64,000 nucleotides of DNA from Leptospira andrefontaineae (GCF_004770105.1 NZ_RQEY01000005.1:547224-611223); one strand, 5' to 3'; shown: positions 19,354-29,631, counted from the first letter of the stretch. Notes: generated from the letters alone by a model not told the origin. Made by a program: numbers and translations.

Positions 19354-20535
19354 ATGAATAAGATCATTTCCGTTGCATCGGCCGTCCTAATGGTCGGTCT
19401 GTTGACATCCGGAGCTTGTAAAAAGCCTGCGGAGAACGCGGATTCCGCGAACGCAAAACAGAGCCAACCATCGGCAATCGTAGTATTTAGCGTAGGAGAA
19501 GCAAAAATCCAACACGCTGACTTAACTGAAGACAAAGCTAGTCTTGGAACTGTCCTGAAAGAAGGGGACAAAGTTGAAACCAAGGCAAAAGCGAAAGTCG
19601 ATATCCAATTCTCAGACGGTTCTGCCATTCGTTTGGCTGAAAAGTCCAGCTTGGAATTCTCCGCTCTCGCTTTGAATACCCAAGGAAACACTGATACAAG
19701 ATTGTCTTTAGTTTCTGGAAAAGTTTTCGCTAAAGTAAATAAAGCAAGCAAAGACGATCAGTTCTCTGTAGTAACTCCGACCGCAATCGCGGGAGTTAGA
19801 GGAACTTCTTTCGTTGTGGATCGTACTAAAAACGACAGATCTGTTGTAAAAGTATTAGAAGGATCCGTTGCAGTATCTCCAAGAGTTCGCGCTCTGGAAG
19901 GTGCAAGTGCTGAAGAAATTTCTGCGAATGCAGAATTACAGAAGATCAAAGCTTCTTTAGACAAAGCTGAAGTTATCTTAGAAAAAGATGAGTCTTCCAT
20001 AGTAAAAGCTCCTGATAAAAAATTCGGTGAGAAAGAACTTACTAAGCTAGACGCTACTTTGGAGAAAGATATTCCTAAAGCGGTTACTAAACTAAGTGGC
20101 GCTGGAGTATCCAAAACCGAAGAAGAAGAGATCAGAACTATCGTTACTCTGGACAAAGACACAACCGATAAATTAGTAAAACTGAATATCGATCCTAAGT
20201 CCGGAAAAATAGACGAAGCTACAAACGCTGCTAACGAAGCTGAGAGAAAGAAAATCGAAGAAGAATTAGCTAAGCGTCAGTCTGACGAGCTGAAAAGATT
20301 CAAGAACGTTCTTGTTTCCGCTCCTAAGAACCTGAAAACTAATAAGGATCTTGTAAACTACTACGAGAAACTGGAAAAAATCGTATTGGCTGATGGCAAA
20401 ACTACCATCATCGGAGCGATCGTAGACCAGCAAGGTAGTACGATGATCGTCCATACCGAAGACGGTATCAAGAAGATCAACCAGGATGATGTAAAAGAAG
20501 TTATCTACGACTTCCAAACTAAATCCGAAAACTAA
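19354..20535 (+). CDS. FecR-domain lipoprotein
   Basis: 393 residues. Signal peptide ends in LLTSGAC, a spirochaetal lipobox with the acylated Cys near residue 22. A FecR domain spans about 50-150 (GDKVETKAKAKVDIQFSDGS, TPTAIAGVRGTSFVVD). The rest is lysine- and glutamate-rich, probably helical, with a C-terminal small domain (EDGIKKINQDDVKEVIYDF). GGATAGGGGT precedes the ATG. No fecI or fecA is adjacent, so this is not a classic iron-siderophore sensor; surface or periplasmic anchoring is inferred from the lipobox. A good bidirectional terminator follows. Confidence 0.87.
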   Translation: MNKIISVASAVLMVGLLTSGACKKPAENADSANAKQSQPSAIVVFSVGEAKIQHADLTEDKASLGTVLKEGDKVETKAKAKVDIQFSDGSAIRLAEKSSLEFSALALNTQGNTDTRLSLVSGKVFAKVNKASKDDQFSVVTPTAIAGVRGTSFVVDRTKNDRSVVKVLEGSVAVSPRVRALEGASAEEISANAELQKIKASLDKAEVILEKDESSIVKAPDKKFGEKELTKLDATLEKDIPKAVTKLSGAGVSKTEEEEIRTIVTLDKDTTDKLVKLNIDPKSGKIDEATNAANEAERKKIEEELAKRQSDELKRFKNVLVSAPKNLKTNKDLVNYYEKLEKIVLADGKTTIIGAIVDQQGSTMIVHTEDGIKKINQDDVKEVIYDFQTKSEN

Positions 20536-20566
20536 TCCACAGGCACAAGCTTAAAGGTGGAAAAAT

Positions 20567-20597
20567 CCCGGGTTACCGAAAGGTGGCTCGGGTTTTT
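20567..20597. terminator. Bidirectional intrinsic terminator between the FecR lipoprotein and the lipA-side genes
   Basis: Eleven-pair stem cccgggttacc (20567-20577) with ggtggctcggg (20582-20592), three wobbles, GAAA loop, then TTTTT at 20593-20597. On the minus strand the same stem is followed by ATTTTT, so it can serve both convergent transcripts. Confidence 0.85.
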
Positions 20598-20936
20598 CTA
20601 TTTATGGGGTTTATGATGTGGATGAGTATCTAAATAACGATCCCAGAGTTTTAGGATCATATTCGAAATTTCTTCTAGATCTAAAATTAAAACTTTATCT
20701 TTATAATTTACTAACAGCTTACTTCTGCCGAATTTTTGGATCTCTCCCCATTCTACTCTGAAACCTGGGATCAAACTAATCGCATCAAACAGAAGATCTT
20801 TGATCTCCATTTTAGAAACATGACCATCTTGTTTGGAAAGATAAGATAGAATGGAGTGGAAGATGATCTTTTTCATCTCTCCTGTATCCGGAATCTCCGG
20901 AAATTTATCTTTGACTCTTTTTAATTTTCGAACCAC
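20598..20936 (-). CDS. Small hypothetical protein, coupled to lipA
   Basis: 112 residues from a GTG that overlaps the last 16 bp of lipA, suggesting coupled translation. Basic, mixed helix and strand, ending in DTHPHHKPHK. No recognised family, no signal peptide. Immediately before the bidirectional terminator, so it is the last gene of the lipA transcript. An internal ATG (MKKIIFHSIL) is the alternative start. Confidence 0.6.
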   Translation of the reverse strand: MVRKLKRVKDKFPEIPDTGEMKKIIFHSILSYLSKQDGHVSKMEIKDLLFDAISLIPGFRVEWGEIQKFGRSKLLVNYKDKVLILDLEEISNMILKLWDRYLDTHPHHKPHK

Positions 20937-21826
20937 GGCACTTGCTCGTCCGCGTGATAAGAACTTCTGACCAAAGGTCCGGAGAATACTGTTCTGAAAC
21001 CTAAGGCTTTTCCGAATTCTTTCAGATCCTTAAATACCTCAGGGCGGATATACTCGCTAACAGGAAGATGTGTTGGGGTTGGTTGCAGATATTGTCCTAG
21101 AGTGATCATCTGCACTCCAACTGATCTAAGATCTTTGAGTGTTTGGTGGACTTCTTCTAATGTTTCGCCAAGTCCTAGGATTAAACCACTTTTAGTTAAA
21201 AGTCCTCTTTCAGATGCATGTTTTAGGACATCCAAAGATCTTTCATATTTTTTAGCAGGGGCTACGGTAGGAAATAGTCTCTCTACTGTTTCTAGGTTAT
21301 GATTGAATATATCCGGCTTGGAAGAATATACGATCTCTAAGTTTTCTTCCCTCATTTTGAAGTCTGGGACTAAAATTTCAATTTTGCATTCAGGTAATCT
21401 TTCTCGGATCAGCTCTACAGTTTTTTTATAGTGAAAAGCTCCTCCATCTGATAGATCATCTCTATTGACTGAAGTGATTACTACATGGTTGAGGCCTAAG
21501 GCCTTTGCAGATTCGGCTACTCTTAAAGGTTCTTCCGGATCTAAGGCGAGTGGCTTTCCAAATGCAACATCACAGTAAGAACAACGTCTTGTGCAAATAT
21601 CCCCCGCGAGCATATAAGTGGCCGTTTTTCTAGACCAACAATGGTTTAGGTTCGGGCAAGAAGCACTTTCGCAAACTGTATTGAGTTTCCCTCCCTCTAC
21701 GGAACTGCGAACGAAATCGACCGGATTTTCCTTTTCGCGGAAAGGAAGCCTAACCTTTAACCAATCCGGTTTTTCGGGAGCGGGTTGGTAGGCATTAGAT
21801 CTGGGCTTCTTTTTGAGAGGATTCAC
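20921..21826 (-). CDS. lipA: Lipoyl synthase (LipA)
   Basis: Radical SAM enzyme that inserts two sulfurs into protein-bound octanoyl groups to make lipoate. GTG at 21826 is chosen (VNPLKKKPRSNAYQPAPEK), preceded by TTAAGG; the longer frame to 22120 overlaps the divergent pseudouridine synthase. Auxiliary cluster CESASCPNLNHC (CX4CX5C) near 46-57, radical SAM CTRRCSYC (CX3CX2C) near 73-80, and the C-terminal RSSYHAD supplying the Ser ligand. 301 residues, normal length. The N-terminus matches leptospiral LipA as I recall it. No lipB beside it. Confidence 0.96.
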   Translation of the reverse strand: MNPLKKKPRSNAYQPAPEKPDWLKVRLPFREKENPVDFVRSSVEGGKLNTVCESASCPNLNHCWSRKTATYMLAGDICTRRCSYCDVAFGKPLALDPEEPLRVAESAKALGLNHVVITSVNRDDLSDGGAFHYKKTVELIRERLPECKIEILVPDFKMREENLEIVYSSKPDIFNHNLETVERLFPTVAPAKKYERSLDVLKHASERGLLTKSGLILGLGETLEEVHQTLKDLRSVGVQMITLGQYLQPTPTHLPVSEYIRPEVFKDLKEFGKALGFRTVFSGPLVRSSYHADEQVPWFEN

Positions 21827-21914
21827 CCTTAAAGCCTCCGTCTGAGTCTCCAAACAGTCAAGTGTTTTGGGTAGCCGGAAACAGGCGGGTCCCTGAATCT
21901 GGAGGGATCGGCCA

Positions 21915-22685
21915 ATGCCGGGGGATAGTTTGAGCGAAAAAATCGCAAAAGAAAAATCGGGGGAAGAATCCTCCAAAGAGATCCGGATCAACAGATTCCT
22001 GGCAGACTGTGGCCTAGGTTCTCGCAGAAAGGTAGAAGAATTGATCCTTTCCGGCAAAGTCAAAGTCAACGGAGCTGTAGAAAAGAATCTAAGCACAAAG
22101 ATCCGTGTGGGTTCCGACATAGTTCAAGTTGGAAATAAAAAATTAGATCCCCCTACAGAATCGGTATTCTTAGCGTTAAACAAACCGAAAGGTTTTCTTT
22201 GCTCCCATAGCGATCGTTTTCATTCTAATACGGTTTTTGAATTACTCCCTAAAAAGTATGGAAAACTTTTTATAGCAGGAAGATTAGACCTGGATTCCAG
22301 GGGACTTCTTCTTTTATCCGACCAAGGACATTTAGTTCAAGAGATCACTCATCCATCCGAAGGTTCCGAAAAAGAATACGAAGTAATCTTAGAGGAAGAC
22401 TTGGATGCCAAGGAAGTGAAGGATAGATTTACTAAAGGGTTTATGGACGAGGGAGAATTTTTAAAAGCGGAGAAGGTTACATCCTTAGTAAAAGGAGAAG
22501 AATCTTCTAAGTTTAGAGTGATCTTAAAACAAGGAAGAAAACGTCAGATCCGTAGGATGTTCTCAATCCTTGGTGGAAGAGTGATCGATCTACAAAGGAT
22601 CCGTATCGGAAAACTTTCTTTGGAAAAATTGAAAATCGGAGAAGGTAAGTTTGTCTTACTGGATCCTAAAGTTTGGAGACCATGA
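21915..22685 (+). CDS. RsuA/RluB-family pseudouridine synthase
   Basis: 256 residues; isomerises a uridine in rRNA. S4 RNA-binding domain at about 24-75 (RINRFLADCGLGSRRKVEE, SGKVKVNGA), then the catalytic domain with GRLDLDSRGLLLLS near 113-126 carrying the catalytic Asp, and RQIRRMF near 210. GGAGGG precedes the ATG. Which rRNA position it modifies (16S or 23S) cannot be told by eye. The stop overlaps the start of the next gene by 4 bp (ATGA), so the MBOAT gene is translated from the same message. Confidence 0.92.
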   Translation: MPGDSLSEKIAKEKSGEESSKEIRINRFLADCGLGSRRKVEELILSGKVKVNGAVEKNLSTKIRVGSDIVQVGNKKLDPPTESVFLALNKPKGFLCSHSDRFHSNTVFELLPKKYGKLFIAGRLDLDSRGLLLLSDQGHLVQEITHPSEGSEKEYEVILEEDLDAKEVKDRFTKGFMDEGEFLKAEKVTSLVKGEESSKFRVILKQGRKRQIRRMFSILGGRVIDLQRIRIGKLSLEKLKIGEGKFVLLDPKVWRP

Positions 22686-24091
22686 ATTTTACCAGTTTAG
22701 AATTTTTATTTTTTTTCTGCCTAGTATTTCTGGTGTATTGGAATCTTCCAGATCATTGGAAGAAATTTTTTCTAATCCTAAGTTCAGGATTTTTTTACGC
22801 ATTCGCTTCTTGGAAATTCCTGTTTCATCTGATTGCGGTAGTTTCGATCAATTGGTTTTTTATCCGGTTTTTTCTGAATAAAAAATGGTTCTTGCCGGTT
22901 TCTATTGGATTCAATGTTCTTAATTTAGCTTTTTTTAAATATTTCTATTTTTTTGCGGATCTTCTGGGGGTATTTTTCGGAATTCCTGAATTCCAAAATA
23001 AGATCAGCCTGGACGGTATCTTATCCAAATCACTGGAATGGGCCGGTTTCGAAGTGGTACTTCCGCTCACTATCAGCTATTATACTTTTCAGTTAATTTC
23101 TCTACTTGTGGATAAGAAGAAAGGATTGATACAAGAGGATCTGAGTTTTTTAAAGATCGCTTCCTATATTTTTCTATTTCCGGTAATGATTGCAGGACCG
23201 ATCCTAAGATATTCAGACGTTTCTACTCAATTCGATTCTCCTAAAATGGAAAAAGAAGATATGGTAGATGGGTTATGGTTGGTAGTAGTAGGCCTTTTTA
23301 AAAAATCTGTGGTGACCGCTTTAATGTCCGGATCCATTTTTCAGGTTTTTGCGGAAACTTCTTCTTTTTCCGGACAAGCGTTACTAAGTACGATTTATTT
23401 TTTCGCGATATACCTTTATTTGGATTTTTCCGGACTTACCGATCTTGCGAGGGGTATGGGAAAACTTTTAGGTTTTACTTTACCTCAAAACTTCAAGGCA
23501 CCGTTTTTCTTTAATGGTTTTGGGGACTTTTGGAGAAGATGGCATTTGACCTTCTCCTTTTGGATTCGAGATTATTTGTACATTCCACTCGGAGGTTCCA
23601 GAAGCGGGACATTACGTACCTGTTTCAATTATCTGGTTGCGTTCGGATTAGGCGGACTTTGGCACGGGGCTAATTTAAATTATCTGACTTGGGGAGCTTT
23701 GACCGGACTTTATCTTTCTGCAGAAAGAGCGTTTAAAGATTGGAATATAAAATTAATACCTGAAATACCGTATGTAAAAAGAACGATTACTTATCTTTTC
23801 GTTCTGCATATATATATAGTGTCTTGGATCCTATTTTTCACTCCGGATTTCAGCTCTGCAGTCGCTGCAGTACAAAGAATTATCGTTTGGGCTCCTGGAG
23901 TAAATTTCCCGAATATGGAACCTTGTATCTTTGCACTCTTTGTGGCTTTATTTTTCCATTGTGTGGAGGAATGGCCTGAAAGATTCAAAGTGGCTTTACG
24001 ATGGAAAACGATACTTCTTCCTATCGTTTGGATCCTAGTTTTACTCGCTTTACCTACTGGTAATGCGGATTTCTTTTACGGGCAGTTTTAA
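22682..24091 (+). CDS. MBOAT-family membrane O-acyltransferase (AlgI-like), locus A
   Basis: 469-residue polytopic membrane protein. ATG at 22682 overlaps the pseudouridine synthase stop and has TTTGGAG upstream; the in-frame TTG at 22673 is less likely. About ten hydrophobic helices. AlgI/DltB marks: RRWHLTFSFWIRDYLYIPLG near 281-300 and GGLWHGANLNYL near 323 with the catalytic His of the MBOAT family. AlgI-type proteins move acyl groups (often acetyl) across the membrane to exported glycans, working with a periplasmic SGNH partner. The next gene is such a candidate. Acceptor unknown. Confidence 0.9.
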   Translation: MNFTSLEFLFFFCLVFLVYWNLPDHWKKFFLILSSGFFYAFASWKFLFHLIAVVSINWFFIRFFLNKKWFLPVSIGFNVLNLAFFKYFYFFADLLGVFFGIPEFQNKISLDGILSKSLEWAGFEVVLPLTISYYTFQLISLLVDKKKGLIQEDLSFLKIASYIFLFPVMIAGPILRYSDVSTQFDSPKMEKEDMVDGLWLVVVGLFKKSVVTALMSGSIFQVFAETSSFSGQALLSTIYFFAIYLYLDFSGLTDLARGMGKLLGFTLPQNFKAPFFFNGFGDFWRRWHLTFSFWIRDYLYIPLGGSRSGTLRTCFNYLVAFGLGGLWHGANLNYLTWGALTGLYLSAERAFKDWNIKLIPEIPYVKRTITYLFVLHIYIVSWILFFTPDFSSAVAAVQRIIVWAPGVNFPNMEPCIFALFVALFFHCVEEWPERFKVALRWKTILLPIVWILVLLALPTGNADFFYGQF

Positions 24092-24098
24092 TAAGATC

Positions 24099-25136
24099 AT
24101 GAAAAAGAAATTTATCTATATCCCATTATTTTTTATCGCTTTCCTGTTCCTTGCGGATAAAATTTTTCTTTTGGATTTTTTCAAAACATCCTTTTACCAA
24201 GAGGGAAATCCGGTCTATTACACTCATCGAAACCATCTTTTTGAAAAGTTAAAGAATGATCCTTCGTTAAAAGAGAAAAACCTCGCATTGGCATTCGGAG
24301 ACTCTAGAGCCTATCCTTATAGTATAAAAACTCTTCCTGAGAATATACAAAAGGATTGGACCGTTTATAATTTTTCCGGTCCGCAGGCGGTACCAGCTTA
24401 CGGTTTCTATTGGTTCCGTAAGATTATTCAATCCGGGATTAAACCCAAGGTTGTCTTTTATGTCGTTAGTCCTGAAGGTTTCGTGGATGATTCGAGAGGA
24501 CTTCTATATGAACCGTTCTTGAGAATCGGAGCGGATGAGGAATTCAGACAAACGTATTGGGATCATTTTTCCGATTCTGATAAATTAGAGATCCTTAAAG
24601 AAAAATTCTTTTCTATTAGAAAGATCCGACCTGGATTCAAACTTTTTTGGTCCAGACTAACCGGCGGAAAACTAAAGCAGTATAGAGCGGACCAAAATCA
24701 TGAAAATTTAATTTTGGAATTGGGAAACGGGGAACAACTTGCGTATGCAAGCGTTAGTAATAATCCTAAGAAATTAGCAAAAGACGCACTTAGATTAAAG
24801 AGTATTTATCTTTCCGGATTTACTTTAGGTGAAAACGAATTTTATTTCGTGGAAGAATTCTTAAAATTAGCGAAAGAAGAAGGAGTTAAAACCTATCTAA
24901 TCTGGCCTAAGGTGTATCCAGGTTATAGAGCAGGGTATTACGAACTAGGGCTCGAAAAATCCTGGTGGCCAAGAATACAAAAACTTGCCGAAACATACGG
25001 AGCTTCCGCAGCGGATATGAATACTTTAAGTTCTTGTGATCTATATTACGACGGTTCTCACCAAAGTGTACTTTGTATATTAGAACAGTCTGAAATTTTA
25101 ATGAATGATTATACGGGAAAGAAGAAACTTCCTTAG
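24099..25136 (+). CDS. DUF1574-type SGNH-like protein partnered with MBOAT, locus A
   Basis: 345 residues with an N-terminal membrane anchor (MKKKFIYIPLFFIAFLF). ATG at 24099 is 8 bp after the MBOAT stop; the upstream in-frame start overlaps it and is less likely. AFGDSRAYPYS near residue 66 looks like the block-I nucleophile motif (GDS) and DLYYDGSHQSV near 318 like the terminal Asp-x-x-His motif of SGNH hydrolases, as in AlgJ/AlgX. I assign it to the Leptospira-enriched DUF1574 group from memory. Probable role: final transfer of an acyl group to a surface polymer (inference). Confidence 0.78.
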   Translation: MKKKFIYIPLFFIAFLFLADKIFLLDFFKTSFYQEGNPVYYTHRNHLFEKLKNDPSLKEKNLALAFGDSRAYPYSIKTLPENIQKDWTVYNFSGPQAVPAYGFYWFRKIIQSGIKPKVVFYVVSPEGFVDDSRGLLYEPFLRIGADEEFRQTYWDHFSDSDKLEILKEKFFSIRKIRPGFKLFWSRLTGGKLKQYRADQNHENLILELGNGEQLAYASVSNNPKKLAKDALRLKSIYLSGFTLGENEFYFVEEFLKLAKEEGVKTYLIWPKVYPGYRAGYYELGLEKSWWPRIQKLAETYGASAADMNTLSSCDLYYDGSHQSVLCILEQSEILMNDYTGKKKLP

Positions 25137-25138
25137 GA

Positions 25139-25290
25139 TTTTCGCGCAAAGTCGCGGAGCCGCAAAGAGAAGGAGATTTTAATTTCCGATCGTATAAATT
25201 GATAGACTTTAAATAAAAAAGGATACCGTATAAAAGGTATCCTTTAAATTCCTTAGCGCACTTGGCGCCTTAGCGTCTCTGCGTGAAAAA
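25139..25290. repeat. Inverted pair of REP-like sequences flanking a terminator
   Basis: Left arm 25139-25176 (ttttcgcgcaaagtcgcg...) and right arm 25251-25290, whose reverse complement reads ttttTCACGCAGAGACGC. Both are variants of the widespread CACGCAAAGACGCAAAG type of intergenic sequence. The arms lie inverted on either side of the terminator at 25218-25245, between convergent genes. Identity of the arms is partial, judged by eye. Confidence 0.65.
25218..25245. terminator. Bidirectional terminator between the DUF1574 gene and transaldolase
   Basis: Perfect ten-pair stem aaaggatacc (25218-25227) with ggtatccttt (25236-25245), eight-base loop. On the minus strand it is followed by TTTTTTATTT, the better direction, so it probably ends the transaldolase transcript; on the plus strand only three T residues follow. 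Confidence 0.85.
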
Positions 25291-25302
25291 ATTAATGGTG
25301 GA

Positions 25303-25947
25303 TCACCACTTTAATTTCTTAGCGTCTTCTAAGAATTTTTCCAAACCGATATCAGTCAAAGGATGTTTGAATAGTTGCTGGTAAGCGGAGATCGGCATGG
25401 TAGCGCAATCAGCTCCACGAAGAGCGGATTCTTTCAAATGGATCGGTCCTCTGATAGAAGCAGCTAAAATTTTTGTTTCGTAACCGTAGTTATCATAGAT
25501 CTCTCTGATCTCGGAGACAAGTTCCATTCCATCCCAAGAAGTATCATCTACACGCCCGATAAATGGAGAAATATAAGTGGCTCCTGCTTTTGCAGCAAGA
25601 AGTGCTTGAGGAGCTGAGAAACAAAGAGTTACGTTTGTAGGAATTCCTTTCTCAGTCAGTTTTACAACGGTTTTCAATCCTTCCGGAATAAGAGGGACTT
25701 TGATGACTACGTTTGGCGCGATCTTTACAAGTTCATCTGCTTCTTTCAGCATGTCTTCATGTTTGGTCGCGAGTACTTCTGCACTTACTGGACCAGGAAC
25801 GATTGCACAGATCTCTTTAATAACTTCTTTAAAGCTACGACCTGACTTTGCGATGAGAGATGGGTTTGTAGTAACTCCGTCCAAAAGACCGTAGGACGCA
25901 ATCTCTTTGATCTCGTCCACATTGGCTGTATCTAAATATAATTCCAC
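25303..25947 (-). CDS. tal: Short-form transaldolase / fructose-6-phosphate aldolase type (TalC/MipB)
   Basis: 214-residue Schiff-base aldolase of the pentose phosphate pathway. [17 protein letters not shown] at the start, [14 protein letters not shown] near 25-38, catalytic Lys in NVVIKVPL near 86, and the C-terminal [17 protein letters not shown] start at 25947 with CGGAG upstream. The length marks it as the short decameric subfamily, where transaldolase and F6P aldolase activities cannot be told apart without the active-site Phe/Gln position being checked in an alignment. Confidence 0.93.
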   Translation of the reverse strand: MELYLDTANVDEIKEIASYGLLDGVTTNPSLIAKSGRSFKEVIKEICAIVPGPVSAEVLATKHEDMLKEADELVKIAPNVVIKVPLIPEGLKTVVKLTEKGIPTNVTLCFSAPQALLAAKAGATYISPFIGRVDDTSWDGMELVSEIREIYDNYGYETKILAASIRGPIHLKESALRGADCATMPISAYQQLFKHPLTDIGLEKFLEDAKKLKW

Positions 25948-26016
25948 GGTTTGCTCCGAAAGATTTTGAATCTCTCTGGATAGTGGCGGCCTTATGCACC
26001 CTCGGTCAAGGATTTC

Positions 26017-26727
26017 TTATGGGATCAGATCTCTTAAAGTTTTGATTTCTTCGGCGGAGAAGAACTCTTTGTATTCTTTTTCAATCTGGGCCTTTACCTT
26101 GGAGCTGAAATAATCCACTCTTCTGGTAAAAGGTTGTTTTTTATAAGCTTCCTTCCACTGGACAATAAATCCACCGGCAGGAGGGGCTTGTCTTTCGTCG
26201 GTCAATTCCCAAATGACTGCTCCTCCGATCTTCTTATCATCTAGGGTCTCTTTTTTGGGTTTCCCATATTTATTTTCCAGTTTGGATTGAACTTCTTTTC
26301 CTGGAAGATAACGGAAGGAAACTCCAACGGAGAATAATTTACCTGGCTCCAAATGTTCATCTTCGTCTGGAGAAGTTTCTTTTTCGGGACGAGGTTGGTT
26401 CTTGTCCTTAGGGCGAGAATCTAAGACCAATTTAGGAGTGGAATAAAAACGGTATAGGTAGAAGATCCCATTTCTTCTTACAAGCAGGGACTTCTCCTTA
26501 TCTTCATGAACAACTTCTATTTTTTCGTCACTTTGAGGATTAGCAGCTAAGGATAAAAACTTGTCTCTTACTTGCCCATAAGAAGCTTCCCAGGAGACTT
26601 CTGCAAATCCGTCTAAAGTTGGTTTGGAGCCGTTATTTCTGGAATTATCTCCCGGAAATTGCGAAAATACGGAACTCCAAGGAAGGAGTAGGGAGAATAA
26701 GAACAGGTAGATGGATTGCCCTTTCAT
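26017..26727 (-). CDS. Exported protein of unknown function
   Basis: 236 residues with a signal peptide (SIYLFLFSLLLPWSSVFSQ). A central acidic, proline-rich linker near 120-140 (ETSPDEDEHLEPG) separates two small domains. No family recognised; the second part (KLENKYGKPKKETLD, GAVIWEL) recalls periplasmic proteins that compare flow or gating, but this is only impression. It follows the membrane protein gene by 32 bp on the purine operon strand. A weak Shine-Dalgarno leaves the start dependent on the good signal peptide. Confidence 0.72.
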   Translation of the reverse strand: MKGQSIYLFLFSLLLPWSSVFSQFPGDNSRNNGSKPTLDGFAEVSWEASYGQVRDKFLSLAANPQSDEKIEVVHEDKEKSLLVRRNGIFYLYRFYSTPKLVLDSRPKDKNQPRPEKETSPDEDEHLEPGKLFSVGVSFRYLPGKEVQSKLENKYGKPKKETLDDKKIGGAVIWELTDERQAPPAGGFIVQWKEAYKKQPFTRRVDYFSSKVKAQIEKEYKEFFSAEEIKTLRDLIP

Positions 26728-26759
26728 TCTTTAACTATCGGCAGAAAATGGAACAAGAA

Positions 26760-27392
26760 TTAGGAATCTTCCCCCAAATCCTCTATATCTTCTTCGTCTC
26801 TGTCTACACGAATTCCCCCGAATTTTACCTTTCCGTTCCATCTTAAGATTAGAAGGACTATTAAGATCAGTACGTTCGGAAGTACGAATAAAAAGGAAAT
26901 CTCATGATAGAGGCCGTAAACCGCCAAATTTGATGCGATCACTGAAATAAAGATACCGGAAAGTAGCGGAACCTCTTGGTTCAGAAGTCTTGCTAAAAAA
27001 GATCCGCTGTTGCGAGAGATCCTGGCAGCTCTTAAAACTTCAGAAGAGATAAAAGAGTAGAATGCAAGGACCAGCACCGGCATCAGAAAAGATAGAAAGA
27101 AATAATTTCCAAAAGAATCGGTATAATGAGGAGAGCCGATCAACCCTCCTGTTAGAGTCCAGACATATGCGAAAAATGCAGAGAGTCCGAATGCGAGAAG
27201 TCCATATTGAAGACTTCCCGCAGATTCAAAAATGGAAACGATCTTAGAAGGAATAATTCTCGCCCAATCAGTCAGTTCCTGTTTTTCGAAAGTATCCTTT
27301 CCGCTCAGGTAGATAAGTCCGAAATAATAGTCTCCTAAGGAAACGACTACTAATGTAATAACTAAATAGATCAGGTAGAGAAAGAATTCCAT
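26760..27392 (-). CDS. Integral membrane protein of unknown function downstream of purH
   Basis: 210 residues with about five membrane helices (residues 3-22, 60-85, 95-115, 138-158, 163-185) and an acidic C-terminal tail (DRDEEDIEDLGEDS). No recognised family; DUF350-like helix pairs are possible but not proven. Its ATG comes 1 bp after the purH stop, so it is translated in the same operon as purN and purH and followed by an exported protein. A transport or envelope role is guessed from topology only. Confidence 0.75.
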   Translation of the reverse strand: MEFFLYLIYLVITLVVVSLGDYYFGLIYLSGKDTFEKQELTDWARIIPSKIVSIFESAGSLQYGLLAFGLSAFFAYVWTLTGGLIGSPHYTDSFGNYFFLSFLMPVLVLAFYSFISSEVLRAARISRNSGSFLARLLNQEVPLLSGIFISVIASNLAVYGLYHEISFLFVLPNVLILIVLLILRWNGKVKFGGIRVDRDEEDIEDLGEDS

Positions 27393-27393
27393 C

Positions 27394-28935
<1,542 letters not shown>

Positions 28936-28936
28936 G

Positions 28937-29575
28937 CTAGAGGATTGAGACCTTCCTGTCTTTAATGAGGAGCCGATCTTCGCAGAAGTGTTTAACCGCG
29001 AGGGGCAGGATTTTATGTTCCTCTTTGAGAATGGCAAGAGTCAATTCTCTTTCGGTCATTCCTTCCTCGATTTTCACAACTCCTTGCAGAATGATGGGAC
29101 CTGAATCCACACCCTCATCCACAAAATGCGCAGTGCAACCTGCGACCTTCACTCCATAATCGAACGCCTGTTTTTGAGCATGTAGACCTGTAAAGGAGGG
29201 AAGAAGAGAAGGATGTATATTGATGATCCTGTTTGGAAAGGCTCGGATGATTTCCGGTTTTAAAATTCTCATGTATCCGCAGGCAACGATCAGATCCGGA
29301 GAGATCTCTGTCAGGGTGCGGAGAAGGTCCAGATGATATTCTTCCTTCTTTGAATAAGACTTCCAGTCCAAGATCTTGGCGGGGACATTATGACGGGCTG
29401 CGATCTGGATAGAAAGCGCCTCCGGGTTATCTGTGATCAAAAATGCGGGATTTGCGGGGATTTTCCCCTTTTGGATCACCTGAAGGACAGCTTCCAGGTT
29501 GCTCCCCCGCCCAGAGGCCAAAAAGACAAGCTTTTTTCTGGGTTTGGGAATCAGACTTGCCAAGAATTTTCGCAT
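28937..29575 (-). CDS. purN: PurN, phosphoribosylglycinamide formyltransferase
   Basis: 10-formyl-THF-dependent third step of purine synthesis. 212 residues: an N-terminal extension of about 15 residues ([15 protein letters not shown]), then [16 protein letters not shown] for phosphate binding, catalytic [10 protein letters not shown] (Asn, His) near 118-127 and DEGVDSG with the catalytic Asp near 153. First gene of the purN-purH-membrane-exported block on the minus strand, and divergent from fliS with about 74 bp between. Confidence 0.96.
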   Translation of the reverse strand: MRKFLASLIPKPRKKLVFLASGRGSNLEAVLQVIQKGKIPANPAFLITDNPEALSIQIAARHNVPAKILDWKSYSKKEEYHLDLLRTLTEISPDLIVACGYMRILKPEIIRAFPNRIINIHPSLLPSFTGLHAQKQAFDYGVKVAGCTAHFVDEGVDSGPIILQGVVKIEEGMTERELTLAILKEEHKILPLAVKHFCEDRLLIKDRKVSIL

Positions 29576-29604
29576 CCAATACGCTAAGAATTACCAGTCC
29601 ACGT

Positions 29605-29631
29605 TAAGGCGGTCCGGAATTTTGTCGAAAA
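29605..29631 (+). promoter_or_regulatory. Candidate sigma28 (FliA) promoter of the fliS operon
   Basis: TAAG at 29605-29608, a spacer of exactly 15 bases, then GTCGAAAA at 29624-29631. This matches TAAA-N15-GCCGATAA at 3 of 4 and 6 of 8 positions. fliS begins at 29650. The transcript leader would be only about 12 bases, starting near the AGGAG Shine-Dalgarno, which makes it a marginal candidate. Confidence 0.4.

Noticed and set aside
19326..19751. Long minus-strand frame opposite the FecR lipoprotein
   Set aside because: Antisense shadow of a well-supported gene, with no Shine-Dalgarno or recognisable domain.
21827..22120. Upstream extension of lipA to 399 residues
   Set aside because: The added 98 residues overlap the divergent pseudouridine synthase and lack LipA homology; GTG at 21826 has a Shine-Dalgarno and the expected N-terminus.
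28936..29037. Upstream extension of purH
   Set aside because: It runs inside purN in another frame and is not part of the PurH family start.
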